Source: Ochrobactrum sp. Marseille-Q0166 (GTDB taxonomy: Bacteria; Pseudomonadota; Alphaproteobacteria; Rhizobiales; Rhizobiaceae). Taken from it: a stretch of 64,000 bases of DNA. Location of the stretch: contig NZ_JACJUO010000003.1 in NCBI RefSeq assembly GCF_014397025.1, positions 1 to 64,000 on the forward strand, read 5' to 3'. Made by a program: the position numbers and the translations under genes. Below the pieces are notes generated by a model that did no database searches, was not told where the DNA came from, and saw only the letters and a list, made by a program, of their open reading frames with translations. Shown here one piece after another: positions 42,735 to 51,966 of this stretch. Positions within the stretch are counted from its first letter, which is position 1. Each line of letters starts with the position of its first letter.

Positions 42735-43775
42735 TTACTTCTGAATAAATTCGGCCCAGCGCTTCTGAGCGTCTTCACCCGCTGGCGAACTCCACCATTC
42801 ATCTGAAATGAGAACCTGTTTGGCTGCGTTATCCGGTGAGCTTGGCATCTCGGTCGCGCGTTCAGGCGAGATCTTACCTGTCTTATAGGCAGCAGGGTTT
42901 GCCGGGCCATAATCGATGTAAGCGGGGAAGTTCGCCTGAACCTCTGGGTCTAAGGCTGCATTAATGAACTTCACGCCAGTTTCGAGATTGGGCGCGCCTT
43001 TTAGAATGCAAAGCGACGTATATTGCAGGAAGCCCTGATTGAAGGTGTAGCCAATCGGCAGACCTTCTTTCACTACGGCTGAAACACGACCGTTCCATGC
43101 CATTGTCATATCGACTTCGCCATCGGCAAGAAGCTGTGCCGATTGTGCACCGGATGTCCACCAGACGGTGACGAACGGTTTGATTTCCTCAAGCTTTTTA
43201 AAAGCGCGATCGACATCAAGCGGGTAAAGCTTATCCATTGGAACGCCATCCGCAATCAGAGCGGCTTCAAGTGTTGCCAGCGGATGATTGCGCAAGGCGC
43301 GGGTTCCGGGGAATTTTTTCACGTCCCAGAAGTCAACCCATGTCTTTGGTGCATTATCGCCAAACTTATCTTTGTTATATGCGAGCACACTCGAGTAAAA
43401 TTCATAAGCGACCGAATAAGGGGACTTATATTCTGCTGGCATGTCTTTGACATTCGGCAGCTTGGAGAAATCGAGCTTTTCGATCATGCCTTGCTCGCCG
43501 CCGCGAATGCAGTCTTTTGCTGGCGTATCAATAACATCCCAAACCGGCTTTCCGGTCTCAGTCTGCGTTTTGATCACAGGCCATGCATCTGGCGAACTAT
43601 CTTGATTGATCGTGATGCCGAGCTTTTCCGCAACTGGATCCAGAATGGCTTTGGTCTGTGCTTCCTGATAAGCGCCGCCCTGTGAAACGAAGGTGATCTG
43701 TTCAGCAGATGCTTGACTGATACCTGTGGCAAACGCCGCTGAGGACAGGAGGAATGCGAGAGTTCGTATGCGCAT
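42735..43775 (-). CDS. Polyamine-type ABC importer substrate-binding protein
   Basis: 346 aa with a Sec signal peptide (hydrophobic residues 6-20, cleavage near QASA-EQI), unlike the Tat signal of its paralogue at 31395. The mature part has the shared PotD-like segments WDVKKFPGTRALRNHPLATL, PLDVDRAFKKLEEIKPFVTV and WWTSGAQSAQLLADGEVDMT. A good GGAGAA ribosome site lies before the ATG at 43775. It should bind an amine or a small charged compound in the periplasm. Confidence 0.9.
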   Translation of the reverse strand: MRIRTLAFLLSSAAFATGISQASAEQITFVSQGGAYQEAQTKAILDPVAEKLGITINQDSSPDAWPVIKTQTETGKPVWDVIDTPAKDCIRGGEQGMIEKLDFSKLPNVKDMPAEYKSPYSVAYEFYSSVLAYNKDKFGDNAPKTWVDFWDVKKFPGTRALRNHPLATLEAALIADGVPMDKLYPLDVDRAFKKLEEIKPFVTVWWTSGAQSAQLLADGEVDMTMAWNGRVSAVVKEGLPIGYTFNQGFLQYTSLCILKGAPNLETGVKFINAALDPEVQANFPAYIDYGPANPAAYKTGKISPERATEMPSSPDNAAKQVLISDEWWSSPAGEDAQKRWAEFIQK

Positions 43776-43865
43776 GTTCGTTCTCCTCTATGTGGACTTT
43801 CCGGGTCCATTCTTGTCTACCGGCTTGATTAAAACAGCTGCTCCGGCGCACAGCTTCGATCTCCC

Positions 43866-45170
43866 TCAACGACCGATGGCGTCGAGAAACTGATACCAGC
43901 CTGCAACAACACGAACGGCTGGTGCGCGCAGACCATAAAAAGGTATTTGTTTGAGCGGGAGTTGCGTGAGCAGACCTAGATCAACTCGGTTGCCAGTGAC
44001 AAGTTCAGCCACATGCTTGCCAATATATGACGACATAGCGACACCTGTTCCGTTATAACCGACCGCGTAAACAATCCTGTCATCGAGACGTCCGACATGG
44101 GGAAGACTATCGAGTGTCATAGCAACAAGGCCTGACCAGCGATGCGTGACCTGAACGGATTGAAGTTCAGGAAACTGTTTCACCATCGCTTTCTGCAAGG
44201 CCGTAAATGCTGCTTCGGAATCCGATTTTCCAAACGCGCCGCGGCCGCCATAAATAAGCCGATCGCCAGACTTGCGGAACCAGCGCATCATGCGCCGGGT
44301 TTCGGTATAGCTTCGCCCGTTTTTAAGAAGGCTTTCACCCGCTGTGCCAGTGAGTGGTTGCGTTGCGATCATTGCCGAGCGGAATGGGATGATTGCCTTT
44401 CGTACAGGTGCGGTAGCTTTGGTCAGGTCAGAATAAGAGTTGGTTGCGATAACAACCGTCTGTGCACGAATGGCAGCGTTTTGTGTTTCGACAATGACAC
44501 CGTTTGTTTCCCGTTTGATGCCTGTCACAGATGTATTTTCGCAGATTGTGATACCTTCAGCCTGCACGCCGTGTGCTAATCCTAAGACAAAATTGAGCGG
44601 ATGAATAATGCCGCCGTGGGTGTTGAGCATGCCGCCGACGAAATCATTCGTACCCGTCTCTTCTGCTAGTTGTGTAGCAGATTGTATCGAACAAGCCGTG
44701 TCGCCGAGTGCTTCATTTAGCCATGTGCATTCCGCTTTGATTGCATCAAGCGAGACCTGATTATGCGCGCACCGGAGAGAGCCTGTGGCGTGATAATTTG
44801 CATCTTTGATAGCGTAATTGCGGACCAGTTCGCCGACATGTTCTACGGCTTCAATGCTGATGTCGTGCATACGCCGTGCGACATCAATGCCGAAGCGGCT
44901 GGCAATATCACGATATGCCAGCCGGAATTTAGCAGAGACGACCCCACCATTGCGCCCACTTGCGCCCCATCCGATACGGCTTGATTCCAGCACGATCGCT
45001 GACAGGCCTTTGCGTGCTAGATATCGCGCTGTTGACAGGCCGGTATAGCCACCTCCGATGATTGCGACATCATATTGGCTTCCGCCTGCAATCGCTGAAA
45101 ATTGCGGGCGTTCAACGGCTGTTGCCTGCCATAGGGATTTGATGTCATTGAAGGGAGGGCGTGTCGTCAT
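43866..45170 (-). CDS. FAD-dependent amine/amino-acid oxidoreductase (PuuB/OrdL-like)
   Basis: 434 aa from ATG 45170; the frame continues to 45245 without a better site. The FAD motif VAIIGGGYTGLSTARYLARK comes after a 40-residue N-terminal extension with LWQATA, as in gamma-glutamylputrescine oxidase-type enzymes. The DAO-family C-terminus (YAVGYNGTGVAMSSYIGKHV) is complete. It resembles the 55987 product in layout, and both sit directly beside an HAD hydrolase gene. The substrate is probably an amine, N-methylated or glutamylated compound taken up by the operon's importer. Confidence 0.87.
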   Translation of the reverse strand: MTTRPPFNDIKSLWQATAVERPQFSAIAGGSQYDVAIIGGGYTGLSTARYLARKGLSAIVLESSRIGWGASGRNGGVVSAKFRLAYRDIASRFGIDVARRMHDISIEAVEHVGELVRNYAIKDANYHATGSLRCAHNQVSLDAIKAECTWLNEALGDTACSIQSATQLAEETGTNDFVGGMLNTHGGIIHPLNFVLGLAHGVQAEGITICENTSVTGIKRETNGVIVETQNAAIRAQTVVIATNSYSDLTKATAPVRKAIIPFRSAMIATQPLTGTAGESLLKNGRSYTETRRMMRWFRKSGDRLIYGGRGAFGKSDSEAAFTALQKAMVKQFPELQSVQVTHRWSGLVAMTLDSLPHVGRLDDRIVYAVGYNGTGVAMSSYIGKHVAELVTGNRVDLGLLTQLPLKQIPFYGLRAPAVRVVAGWYQFLDAIGR

Positions 45171-45189
45171 GGCGGGGTGACGCTCCGAT

Positions 45190-45918
45190 CTATGCTGCGT
45201 TTGCGACTGACGCTGAAAGGAGCTCAGCGTCAATTGCGTCGGCAAGCTGCTTCAGTGTCGAAAAGTGGAAGTCAGGCTTTGTTACGCTCTTGGGTGTCGG
45301 CGTGCCACCAAAGCCATTTTGTCCCTGACGACGTTCGATCCAGCATGTTGTGTAGCCTAGCTCTTTGGCAATACCGATATCGTGGTATTGGCTCTGAGCT
45401 ACATGCAGGATTTCAGACGGTTTGAAGCCGAAGGCAGACTGACGACCTTTGTTGTAAGCAAAGAAATTTGGATTTGGCTTTGCATATCCAGTTTCATCGC
45501 AGGTCACACTGTCATGGAACGGATTTTCGAGTGTTTCCGAATAAGCCGAGAACGTTGTACGGTCGGCGTTGGTCATGGCGACGAGGCGGAAGTTTTTACG
45601 CAAACGCTTGAGTGCTTCAATGGAATCGTCAAAAGCGGGATGATGCAGAATGGCGAACTGAAACAAGTCTGCCGAAGCTTGATCGTTGTTGATGCCGAGT
45701 TCTGTTGCCATATGAAGGTATACATCCTTCATTGCCGACGACGAGCGACCGTAAAACTTATCGCGCCCACGAATATAAGGGCCGAATATTTCATCGTCGG
45801 TCAGCTTGGCAGCCTTTTCGCCGCCAACTTTGCGGGTTGCGTTCAGAACGCCGCTTTCAAAGTCGATCAAAGTGCCCACGACGTCAAAGGTCATCACTTT
45901 AAAATCTGTGATCTTCAT
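45190..45918 (-). CDS. HAD-superfamily hydrolase, haloacid dehalogenase type II-like
   Basis: 242 aa. HAD motif I is MTFDVVGTLID with Asp nucleophile at residue 11, motif II is in LVAMTNADR, and the later Lys is in ETGYAKPNPNFFAYNKGR with the acidic motif weakly kept in HVAQSQYHDIGIAKELG. Members in amine-catabolic operons usually are not true dehalogenases; they may remove phosphate or other groups. It lies between the ATPase and oxidase genes. A second member of the same group is at 57280. Confidence 0.82.
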   Translation of the reverse strand: MKITDFKVMTFDVVGTLIDFESGVLNATRKVGGEKAAKLTDDEIFGPYIRGRDKFYGRSSSAMKDVYLHMATELGINNDQASADLFQFAILHHPAFDDSIEALKRLRKNFRLVAMTNADRTTFSAYSETLENPFHDSVTCDETGYAKPNPNFFAYNKGRQSAFGFKPSEILHVAQSQYHDIGIAKELGYTTCWIERRQGQNGFGGTPTPKSVTKPDFHFSTLKQLADAIDAELLSASVANAA

Positions 45919-45951
45919 TGCTGTTTTCCTCGTAATACTGATGCTTGATCG

Positions 45952-47043
45952 TTAGTTGGCTTGCGGCACAATCACCGTATCTTCCGGGTGAAGTGCAATT
46001 TCGATTTCTTCGCCGGGAGCGCGCAACTGTGCACGGCCTGCATGATTGGTTGGCAGGCGGAAACTTAGTTTTTCACCAGACGGCAACTGCATGAAAACGC
46101 GGATGCTTTCGCCTTGATAAAGCGCATCAATGACCATTCCGCGCAGACGATTTACATGATCGCTTCCGGGATTATCGTTGACAGTTAGTTTTTCGGAATG
46201 GAGGGCGAGATAGAGTTTTTCGCCTTGCGGTATTGGGTAGGCTGAACGGAGCGTTGTGCCTGCGAGGCTGACACTATTGTCGCCATTTCTCATGACGGGC
46301 AGAAGCGTGGCTTCACCGATGAAGCTTGCGACGAAAGAGTTTATTGGTCGGTCGTGCAGCATTTCCGGCATGTCGATCTGCTCGATCTTGCCTTTATTCA
46401 TGATCGCAACACGATCACTCATGGTGAGAGCTTCCCGCTGGTCATGCGTTACATAAACTATCGTCGCACCGAGTTTGCGATGCAGTTGTTTGAGTTCAAT
46501 TTGCATGTTCTCACGAAGTTGCTTATCGAGCGCTGAAAGCGGCTCATCCATCAGGATAAGGCGTGGCTCGAAGATCATTGCACGGGCAAGCGCAACACGT
46601 TGCCTTTGGCCACCTGACAATTCGTCAATCTTGCGGCCTTCAAGTCCTGTTAGTTCTACCATCGCCAACGCATCGCGCAGTTTTTCTGGCCAGTCCGATT
46701 TTGGCATCCGGCGCGCGCGCAATGGAAATGTGATATTGTCGGCAACGTTCATGTGTGGAAACAGGGCATAGTTCTGAAAGACAATGCCAATGTCGCGTTT
46801 GTGCGGTGGCTCCAATGTAATATCGCGGTTACCCAACCATATGGAACCAGACGTCGGCTGAACGAATCCGCCAAGAATGCCAAGAAATGTTGTTTTACCG
46901 GAACCAGATGGTCCCAGAATTGAGACGAATTCACCGGGCGCTACATCAAGACTGACTGAATCAAGTGCACAGAAAGCTCCATAGGTTTTTGTCGCTGAAC
47001 GGATGGACACTCCAACACTTGACGATTTTTTAGTTTCAGTCAT
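45952..47043 (-). CDS. Polyamine-type ABC importer ATPase (PotA-like)
   Basis: 363 aa. Walker A GPSGSGKTT, Q-loop FQNYALFPHM, signature LSGGQRQRVALARA, Walker B LILMDEPLSALD, switch His in YVTHDQREAL, then a TOBE-like C-terminal domain. It is the first gene of the minus-strand operon that runs through HAD hydrolase, oxidase, binding protein and two permeases to the GMC oxidoreductase. A divergent LysR gene starts 220 bp away. Confidence 0.92.
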   Translation of the reverse strand: MTETKKSSSVGVSIRSATKTYGAFCALDSVSLDVAPGEFVSILGPSGSGKTTFLGILGGFVQPTSGSIWLGNRDITLEPPHKRDIGIVFQNYALFPHMNVADNITFPLRARRMPKSDWPEKLRDALAMVELTGLEGRKIDELSGGQRQRVALARAMIFEPRLILMDEPLSALDKQLRENMQIELKQLHRKLGATIVYVTHDQREALTMSDRVAIMNKGKIEQIDMPEMLHDRPINSFVASFIGEATLLPVMRNGDNSVSLAGTTLRSAYPIPQGEKLYLALHSEKLTVNDNPGSDHVNRLRGMVIDALYQGESIRVFMQLPSGEKLSFRLPTNHAGRAQLRAPGEEIEIALHPEDTVIVPQAN

Positions 47044-47263
47044 TTGATTCCACTAAATTATTTTATCGACTGATCAAATAATGGTCAGGATCGATCTGTT
47101 GCATTCAATGGAAGAGCTAAACATTGTTTGTGCGCTTGGCTGCTTTAGTCCTGAGCGCTTACAAATGCTTTGTTCCCCTGACGACAATGAAGGATTTTCT
47201 CCTTTCTTGATTAGTAGGAGAACAAATAACTGCGAAAGGCGCAATTGAAAAAAGCTTGAGGCG

Positions 47264-48244
47264 ATGTTACAAAATGTAATGATGATTTTGCGACGCGCTC
47301 TTCCTTCGATGAATGGCCTTTTCACATTAGAGGCAGCAGCGCGGCATGGAAATTTTTCCAAAGCGGCACAGGAGCTGAATGTGACGCCTGCCGCTATCAG
47401 TCGTATGATCGGGCGACTTGAAGAGCATCTGGACGTGCAGATTTTCATTCGTACGACGAGTGGTGTCACGCTGACCGAGTACGGTAAGATTTTACATGAT
47501 GCGATTGACCGAGGCTTCGCTGGTATTGAACAGGCATTAAGAGAAATCAGCGACCGCAAACAGGGTGTTCAGACGGTAACGCTCTCGCTTTCAACGGGCT
47601 TCACAACGCATTGGGTGATGCCGCGTATGGCAGCTTTTAAGAAGACTTTTCCTGGCGTTGATCTAAGGTTCGAGCTGATCATGGGACCGTTGGCTGGCCC
47701 AGTGAACGACGTAGATCTCGGTATGAGATTTGTAGAAGGTGGCGATGATAATCACGAAGCCACTTTCGTTATGCCCGAAATTCTTGTTCCGATTTGTAGC
47801 TCGACTTATCAAAGAGAGCATGATGAGGCGGCTTCGGTTCTTGATCAGCCTGTGACAACGCTTATCAATCTCAGTGAAGCGCAGCCGAACTGGCCGGATT
47901 TTTTTCTGCCCGCGCGGGGTCATGCAGCTCACGCTGAAATGCTTTTCTCTGACTATGCCATAGTTGTGCAGGCCGCATTGCTGGGGCAAGGCGTGGCGAT
48001 TGGCTGGTTAAATGTCGTTGCGCACTGGCTGCGGACAAACGCATTAATCCCAGCCCAAAATCGGCTACTACCAACACATCGCAAATGTCATCTTGTGCGT
48101 CTGCGTGACAAGCCTGTTCGCCCCATCGTGGCGCAGGTTCGGGACTGGCTTATCACAGAGTTGATGGATGATATTAGTGCTATTATAGCGATGTATCCAT
48201 CACTTGGGCTTCAAGAGGCCTTAAAGTCTGGTGAGTCTAGCTGA
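47264..48244 (+). CDS. LysR-family regulator, GcvA-like
   Basis: 326 aa. The winged helix starts with LPSMNGLFTLEAAARHGNFS and continues KAAQELNVTPAAISRMIGRL, the GcvA-like subgroup. GAGGCG precedes ATG 47264. It is divergent from the importer operon beginning at 47043, so the 220-bp intergenic region very likely holds its binding sites and it probably controls that operon. It converges with the GNAT gene over a strong hairpin. Confidence 0.88.
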   Translation: MLQNVMMILRRALPSMNGLFTLEAAARHGNFSKAAQELNVTPAAISRMIGRLEEHLDVQIFIRTTSGVTLTEYGKILHDAIDRGFAGIEQALREISDRKQGVQTVTLSLSTGFTTHWVMPRMAAFKKTFPGVDLRFELIMGPLAGPVNDVDLGMRFVEGGDDNHEATFVMPEILVPICSSTYQREHDEAASVLDQPVTTLINLSEAQPNWPDFFLPARGHAAHAEMLFSDYAIVVQAALLGQGVAIGWLNVVAHWLRTNALIPAQNRLLPTHRKCHLVRLRDKPVRPIVAQVRDWLITELMDDISAIIAMYPSLGLQEALKSGESS

Positions 48245-48246
48245 AT

Positions 48247-48279
48247 GGGCTATCAGCCCCAGCCATGGGCTGATAGCCC
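48247..48279. terminator. Perfect 13-bp hairpin between convergent genes
   Basis: Arms GGGCTATCAGCCC (48247-48259) and GGGCTGATAGCCC (48267-48279), seven-base loop. It lies two bases after the LysR stop and covers the last nine codons of the convergent GNAT gene. There is no long T-run, but it should end or stabilise both transcripts. Confidence 0.7.
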
Positions 48280-49131
48280 GTAAATCCAAGGCTTGTTCGC
48301 CCCTCTGTTCAAAAACAGTTTGCCCTTCGACATGGTTGTTACCGTGCTGTACACACCGAGGCGGCATTGCTCTAAGAAGTCGGCGAATGGGCCAGTTTTT
48401 TCACGCGTATCAACGCGCGCAAATTTGCCTTTAAGATTTTTCAGGTGGACTGCGGTCAATTGAATGGCATCTTCGTCGTTGCTTGCAACGATGGGGCCAA
48501 TAACTTTCCCGCGACCAAATTCGCGACAAAAGGAATAGCCGATAATCTCATCGTTTCTCTTTAAGCCGTAAATATCAGCCGTGTCGGAGATGAGCTTAAG
48601 CAAGTGCATACGGTTTGTGCCAAAGGCTTTGCAGTCGATCTTGGAGACCTTTTCGATTTCCTCTGCTGAAAGGGCTATAAGTTCTCCATTGGGCGCTGGT
48701 ATGGCCGGAAGTTCGAGCCCGACTTCTCCCTGATGCTGATAAACTGTCGCCTCATCGGTAAAGCCAAGCGACAGGTAAAGGTTATACGCGGCTTGGGTTG
48801 CATTTAGGCTGAGATTGCGACCTTTGCATCGCTCCAGCACCTGTTCCATTAACCAGCGACCATTGCCTTGCGCTTGTGTGCGAGGGGAGGTGATGACCAT
48901 GCCAATAGTTGCGAAATCGTCACCGTAAGGAAACCACATAGCGCTACCGAATACCCGACCGATCCCGTCAATGGCGACCAGCCCTTGCCCGGTTTTCAAC
49001 ATGAGATCCCAATCATTCGGGCGATGTGGCCAGCGAACACCCATCGAAAGACCATGAAGTAGGCTCTTGTCCACATCTGCTATGTCATGTGCGATCAATT
49101 CAAACGATTTCAGCCGTACTGATTTTTGCAT
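48253..49131 (-). CDS. GNAT acetyltransferase, two-domain YitH-like
   Basis: 292 aa from ATG 49131; the frame to 49224 lacks a site. The N-terminal GNAT domain has the acetyl-CoA loop TQAQGNGRWLMEQVLERC, and the C-terminal second domain contains GRGKVIGPIVASNDEDAI. The same two-domain plan and wording (GRGRVIGPVVAKNGDDAR) occurs in the 58278 product, so these are paralogues. Each is near an FAD oxidase and HAD hydrolase gene. It likely acetylates an amine; the substrate is unknown. Confidence 0.82.
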   Translation of the reverse strand: MQKSVRLKSFELIAHDIADVDKSLLHGLSMGVRWPHRPNDWDLMLKTGQGLVAIDGIGRVFGSAMWFPYGDDFATIGMVITSPRTQAQGNGRWLMEQVLERCKGRNLSLNATQAAYNLYLSLGFTDEATVYQHQGEVGLELPAIPAPNGELIALSAEEIEKVSKIDCKAFGTNRMHLLKLISDTADIYGLKRNDEIIGYSFCREFGRGKVIGPIVASNDEDAIQLTAVHLKNLKGKFARVDTREKTGPFADFLEQCRLGVYSTVTTMSKGKLFLNRGANKPWIYGLSAHGWG

Positions 49132-49399
49132 ATCAGCCAATCCGATCCTTACCCGCTGCCCAAGCTCGACTTGCGGACATTCAGCTCTCAAGACACAGTG
49201 TTTTGATCCTGCCGCGCAATGCAATGCTTTGGGCAGGGGTATTTTGCCGCATTATTCCATAAATACCTCCGCATAATTAGCTGCTTGATCGCCGCTATTC
49301 ACAATCTTTGTTTGAACCTGCAGCATATTCGGCACGGAACACTGCCCCAACAACATATTCTGATAGAAATCCGAAGGTCTGACTTTGAATGTGGTATTT

Positions 49400-50524
49400 A
49401 TGAACGTCGAAGAAATCCTTGCAGCTTTGATCGGCTTTCCATCGGTTGTTGGCACTCCCAATAATGCGATTGTTGGCTGGATCAGTTCTTACGCTAAGTC
49501 TGCGGGTGCTGACGTATCGATTTTGCTCGGACCTGAAGGTGACAGGGCAAATCTTTTTATCACTATCGGCCCCCGTGATGTGCCGGGTTACATTCTTTCT
49601 GGTCATACGGATGTGGTTCCCGCGGGAGAGTCTGAATGGACGACTGATCCGTTTGAGCTGCATACAGATGGCAACAGACTGTACGGGCGCGGGACGTCAG
49701 ACATGAAGGGCTTTCTGGCTTGTGCGCTTGTTGCTCTGCCGATGCTCGCCTCTCGTTCGTTGCAAAAACCCTTGCACCTGGCTTTTTCTTATGACGAAGA
49801 AGCGGGCTGTCGTGGTGTGCCGCATTTGCTTGCAGCGCTTCCTGATCTTTGTGCCAAGCCGCTGGGTGCCATTATCGGTGAGCCAAGCCGCATGCAGGCT
49901 GTGCGTGCGCATAAAGGAAAGGCTGCAGCTCGGTTGGAAGTCATTGGGCGCTCGGGCCATTCATCGCGTCCCGATCTTGGGTTGAATGCCGTTCACGCCA
50001 TGGCTGGCGTGATTGCAAAAGCAACTGCTTACGGTCAAACGCTGGAAAGCGGGCCTTTCGATAAGAGTTTTGAGCCGCCTTATTCATCGTTGCAGTTTGG
50101 CGTCATCTCTGGCGGACAGGCGGTTAATATCATTCCTGATCGTTGCACAGCCGATATCGAGGTGCGTGCCATTTCCGGCATATCGCCAACCGAATTGCTG
50201 GAGCCAGTTAAAGCAGAACTATTTGCCCTGCGGGATTGCGGGTTTAAGGTACTTTGTCATGAATTAAGCGCTTATCCTGCACTCTCTCTTTCAGATGATA
50301 GCGCGCTTTCTCAGTTGATGGTTGAGCTTACGGGGCAGGATACACTTGCCGCCGTGAGCTATGGTACGGAGGCGGGATTGTTCCAGCAAGCAGGCATTGA
50401 CGCAATCATCTGCGGTCCCGGTGATATCAGCCGCGCCCATCGCCCCAATGAATATATCGAAATCAACGAGCTGCATGCGTGCCAGAAGATGATTGAGAAT
50501 CTTGCCACGCGCCTTACCTCTTAA
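49400..50524 (+). CDS. M20 metallopeptidase, acetylornithine deacetylase-like
   Basis: 374 aa from ATG 49400. Metal-binding motifs are YILSGHTDVVPAGESEW (His and Asp), YGRGTSDMKGFLACAL, and the catalytic Glu pair in SYDEEAGCRGVP. The dimerisation domain follows (RSGHSSRPDLGLNAVHAMAG). It would hydrolyse an N-acyl amino acid or amide. Because no other arginine-biosynthesis gene is here, an N-acylated catabolic intermediate is more likely than acetylornithine. It leads a plus-strand run of short-spaced genes. Confidence 0.85.
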   Translation: MNVEEILAALIGFPSVVGTPNNAIVGWISSYAKSAGADVSILLGPEGDRANLFITIGPRDVPGYILSGHTDVVPAGESEWTTDPFELHTDGNRLYGRGTSDMKGFLACALVALPMLASRSLQKPLHLAFSYDEEAGCRGVPHLLAALPDLCAKPLGAIIGEPSRMQAVRAHKGKAAARLEVIGRSGHSSRPDLGLNAVHAMAGVIAKATAYGQTLESGPFDKSFEPPYSSLQFGVISGGQAVNIIPDRCTADIEVRAISGISPTELLEPVKAELFALRDCGFKVLCHELSAYPALSLSDDSALSQLMVELTGQDTLAAVSYGTEAGLFQQAGIDAIICGPGDISRAHRPNEYIEINELHACQKMIENLATRLTS

Positions 50525-50536
50525 TCGGAAGCAATC

Positions 50537-51460
50537 ATGGCGTTTCTTTTCAATTCCGATGTAGTCCGTGGTGCTGTTTTTCGTGAAGCGTTTTCAAAAG
50601 CGCTGCCGGACATCGAGTTTTTTCAGGCTGGCGATGAGGTTGATCCTGATAAAATTCGCTTTCTGATTAGCTGGGTCGCCCCTGATGATATTGCGCGCTA
50701 TCGTAATCTCGAAATTCTGTTTTCGATTGGAGCTGGCGTTGATCAGTTCAAGCCCGGCAGCGTGCCTGAGCATGTGAAGCTCGTTCGCATGGTTGAAGAC
50801 GGCATCATTCGCATGATGCAGGAATATGTGGCGCTAGGTGTGCTGACATTGCATCGTGAAGCAATTGCCTATCGCCAACAACAGCAGGCGCAAACATGGC
50901 ACGCCATTGCGACACCGCAAGCATCAGAACGACGAATTGGCTTTTTAGGACTTGGTATGCTGGCGCAAGCCGCAATCGAACGGCTCAAGCCATTTCAGTT
51001 TCCGCTTTCCGGTTGGAGCCGCAGCCAGAAACACATTGAAGGCGTTGTTTGTTTTTGCGGCGAAGACCAGTTTGCGAGCTTTCTGCGCCAAACAGATATT
51101 CTGATTTGCTTGCTGCCGCTGACCGATGAAACACGCGGCATTCTGAATGCAGACTTGTTTGCTTCGCTGCCAAATGGTGCACGATTATTGCATACCGGGC
51201 GCGGGCCACAGCTTGATCAAAATGCACTGATTGAGGCACTCGATAGCGGTCATCTTGCGGCGGCTATGCTTGATGTGACTTATCCCGAACCGCTTCCATC
51301 TGGGCACCCGCTTTGGTCGCATCCGAAAGTGCTGATCACGCCGCACGTTGCATCTGTCACGCAACCGCATACGGCTGCGAAATCCGTCATTGAAAACATT
51401 CAGCGCCATCTAGTTGGAAAAGAACTGATCGGTCTGATCGATCGCAAACTTGGCTATTAA
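50537..51460 (+). CDS. D-2-hydroxyacid dehydrogenase (glyoxylate/hydroxypyruvate reductase A type)
   Basis: 307 aa. The NAD(P)-binding motif [20 protein letters not shown] lies near residue 134, and the catalytic residues are in [20 protein letters not shown], with Glu in [15 protein letters not shown] and His in [10 protein letters not shown]. It begins 12 bases after the deacylase stop. In such a cluster it may handle glyoxylate or another 2-oxoacid released by oxidase action (inference). Confidence 0.85.
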   Translation: MAFLFNSDVVRGAVFREAFSKALPDIEFFQAGDEVDPDKIRFLISWVAPDDIARYRNLEILFSIGAGVDQFKPGSVPEHVKLVRMVEDGIIRMMQEYVALGVLTLHREAIAYRQQQQAQTWHAIATPQASERRIGFLGLGMLAQAAIERLKPFQFPLSGWSRSQKHIEGVVCFCGEDQFASFLRQTDILICLLPLTDETRGILNADLFASLPNGARLLHTGRGPQLDQNALIEALDSGHLAAAMLDVTYPEPLPSGHPLWSHPKVLITPHVASVTQPHTAAKSVIENIQRHLVGKELIGLIDRKLGY

Positions 51461-51475
51461 ATGAAGGGAACCATC

Positions 51476-51832
51476 ATGTCACTTTTGATTACCATCGATC
51501 CAAATCCAGATTTCGCACCGAAAGAGGCGCTGCCTACTGAAGACCGCCTGATCTCTGGCACGCCATCGTTTAAGACATGGGCGCAGGATGCGTCGAAAAG
51601 CGATAAGGTTCTAACAGGCGTTTGGGAGGCAACACCGGGCGAAACGCATTCTATCAAGGGCACAACATTAGAGTTTTGCCACATTCTGTCCGGCCTTGTC
51701 GAAATTGAAGAGAAGGATGGCGAAACTAAGACCTATCGTGCAGGCGACAGCTTTGTCATGAAGCCGGGCTTTGTTGGTGTATGGCGCACGATTGAAACCG
51801 TACGTAAAATTTATCTTTGCGTTTACGAATAA
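51476..51832 (+). CDS. Cupin-domain protein (DUF861 type)
   Basis: 118 aa from ATG 51476, after an AAGGGAACC site that recurs before other genes of this run; ATG 51461 is in frame but lies before that site. A single cupin fold is visible: GVWEATPGETHS, EFCHILSGLVEIEEKDGETK, AGDSFVMKPGFVGVW. DUF861 cupins often accompany amine and amino acid catabolic genes and may be enzymes or sensors. No specific function can be given. Confidence 0.8.
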   Translation: MSLLITIDPNPDFAPKEALPTEDRLISGTPSFKTWAQDASKSDKVLTGVWEATPGETHSIKGTTLEFCHILSGLVEIEEKDGETKTYRAGDSFVMKPGFVGVWRTIETVRKIYLCVYE

Positions 51833-51864
51833 GCATTTCGTATCCAGAATAATCCGCCGCTTTA

Positions 51865-51901
51865 AACCCGTCTGACGCGATTCAAAGCCGTCAGGCGGGT
51901 T
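51865..51901 (+). terminator. 13-bp hairpin between cupin and aldehyde dehydrogenase genes
   Basis: Arms AACCCGTCTGACG (51865-51877) and CGTCAGGCGGGTT (51889-51901) pair with one G-T wobble; loop of 11 bases. Only a weak T-rich tail follows, so it may be a partial terminator or attenuator inside the run. Confidence 0.6.
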
Positions 51902-51966
51902 ATTCTCAATCAAAAATGCGGCGCGTGTGGCTCTAATCTTTCATCATAGAAAGTGCGAGGTGCGCC

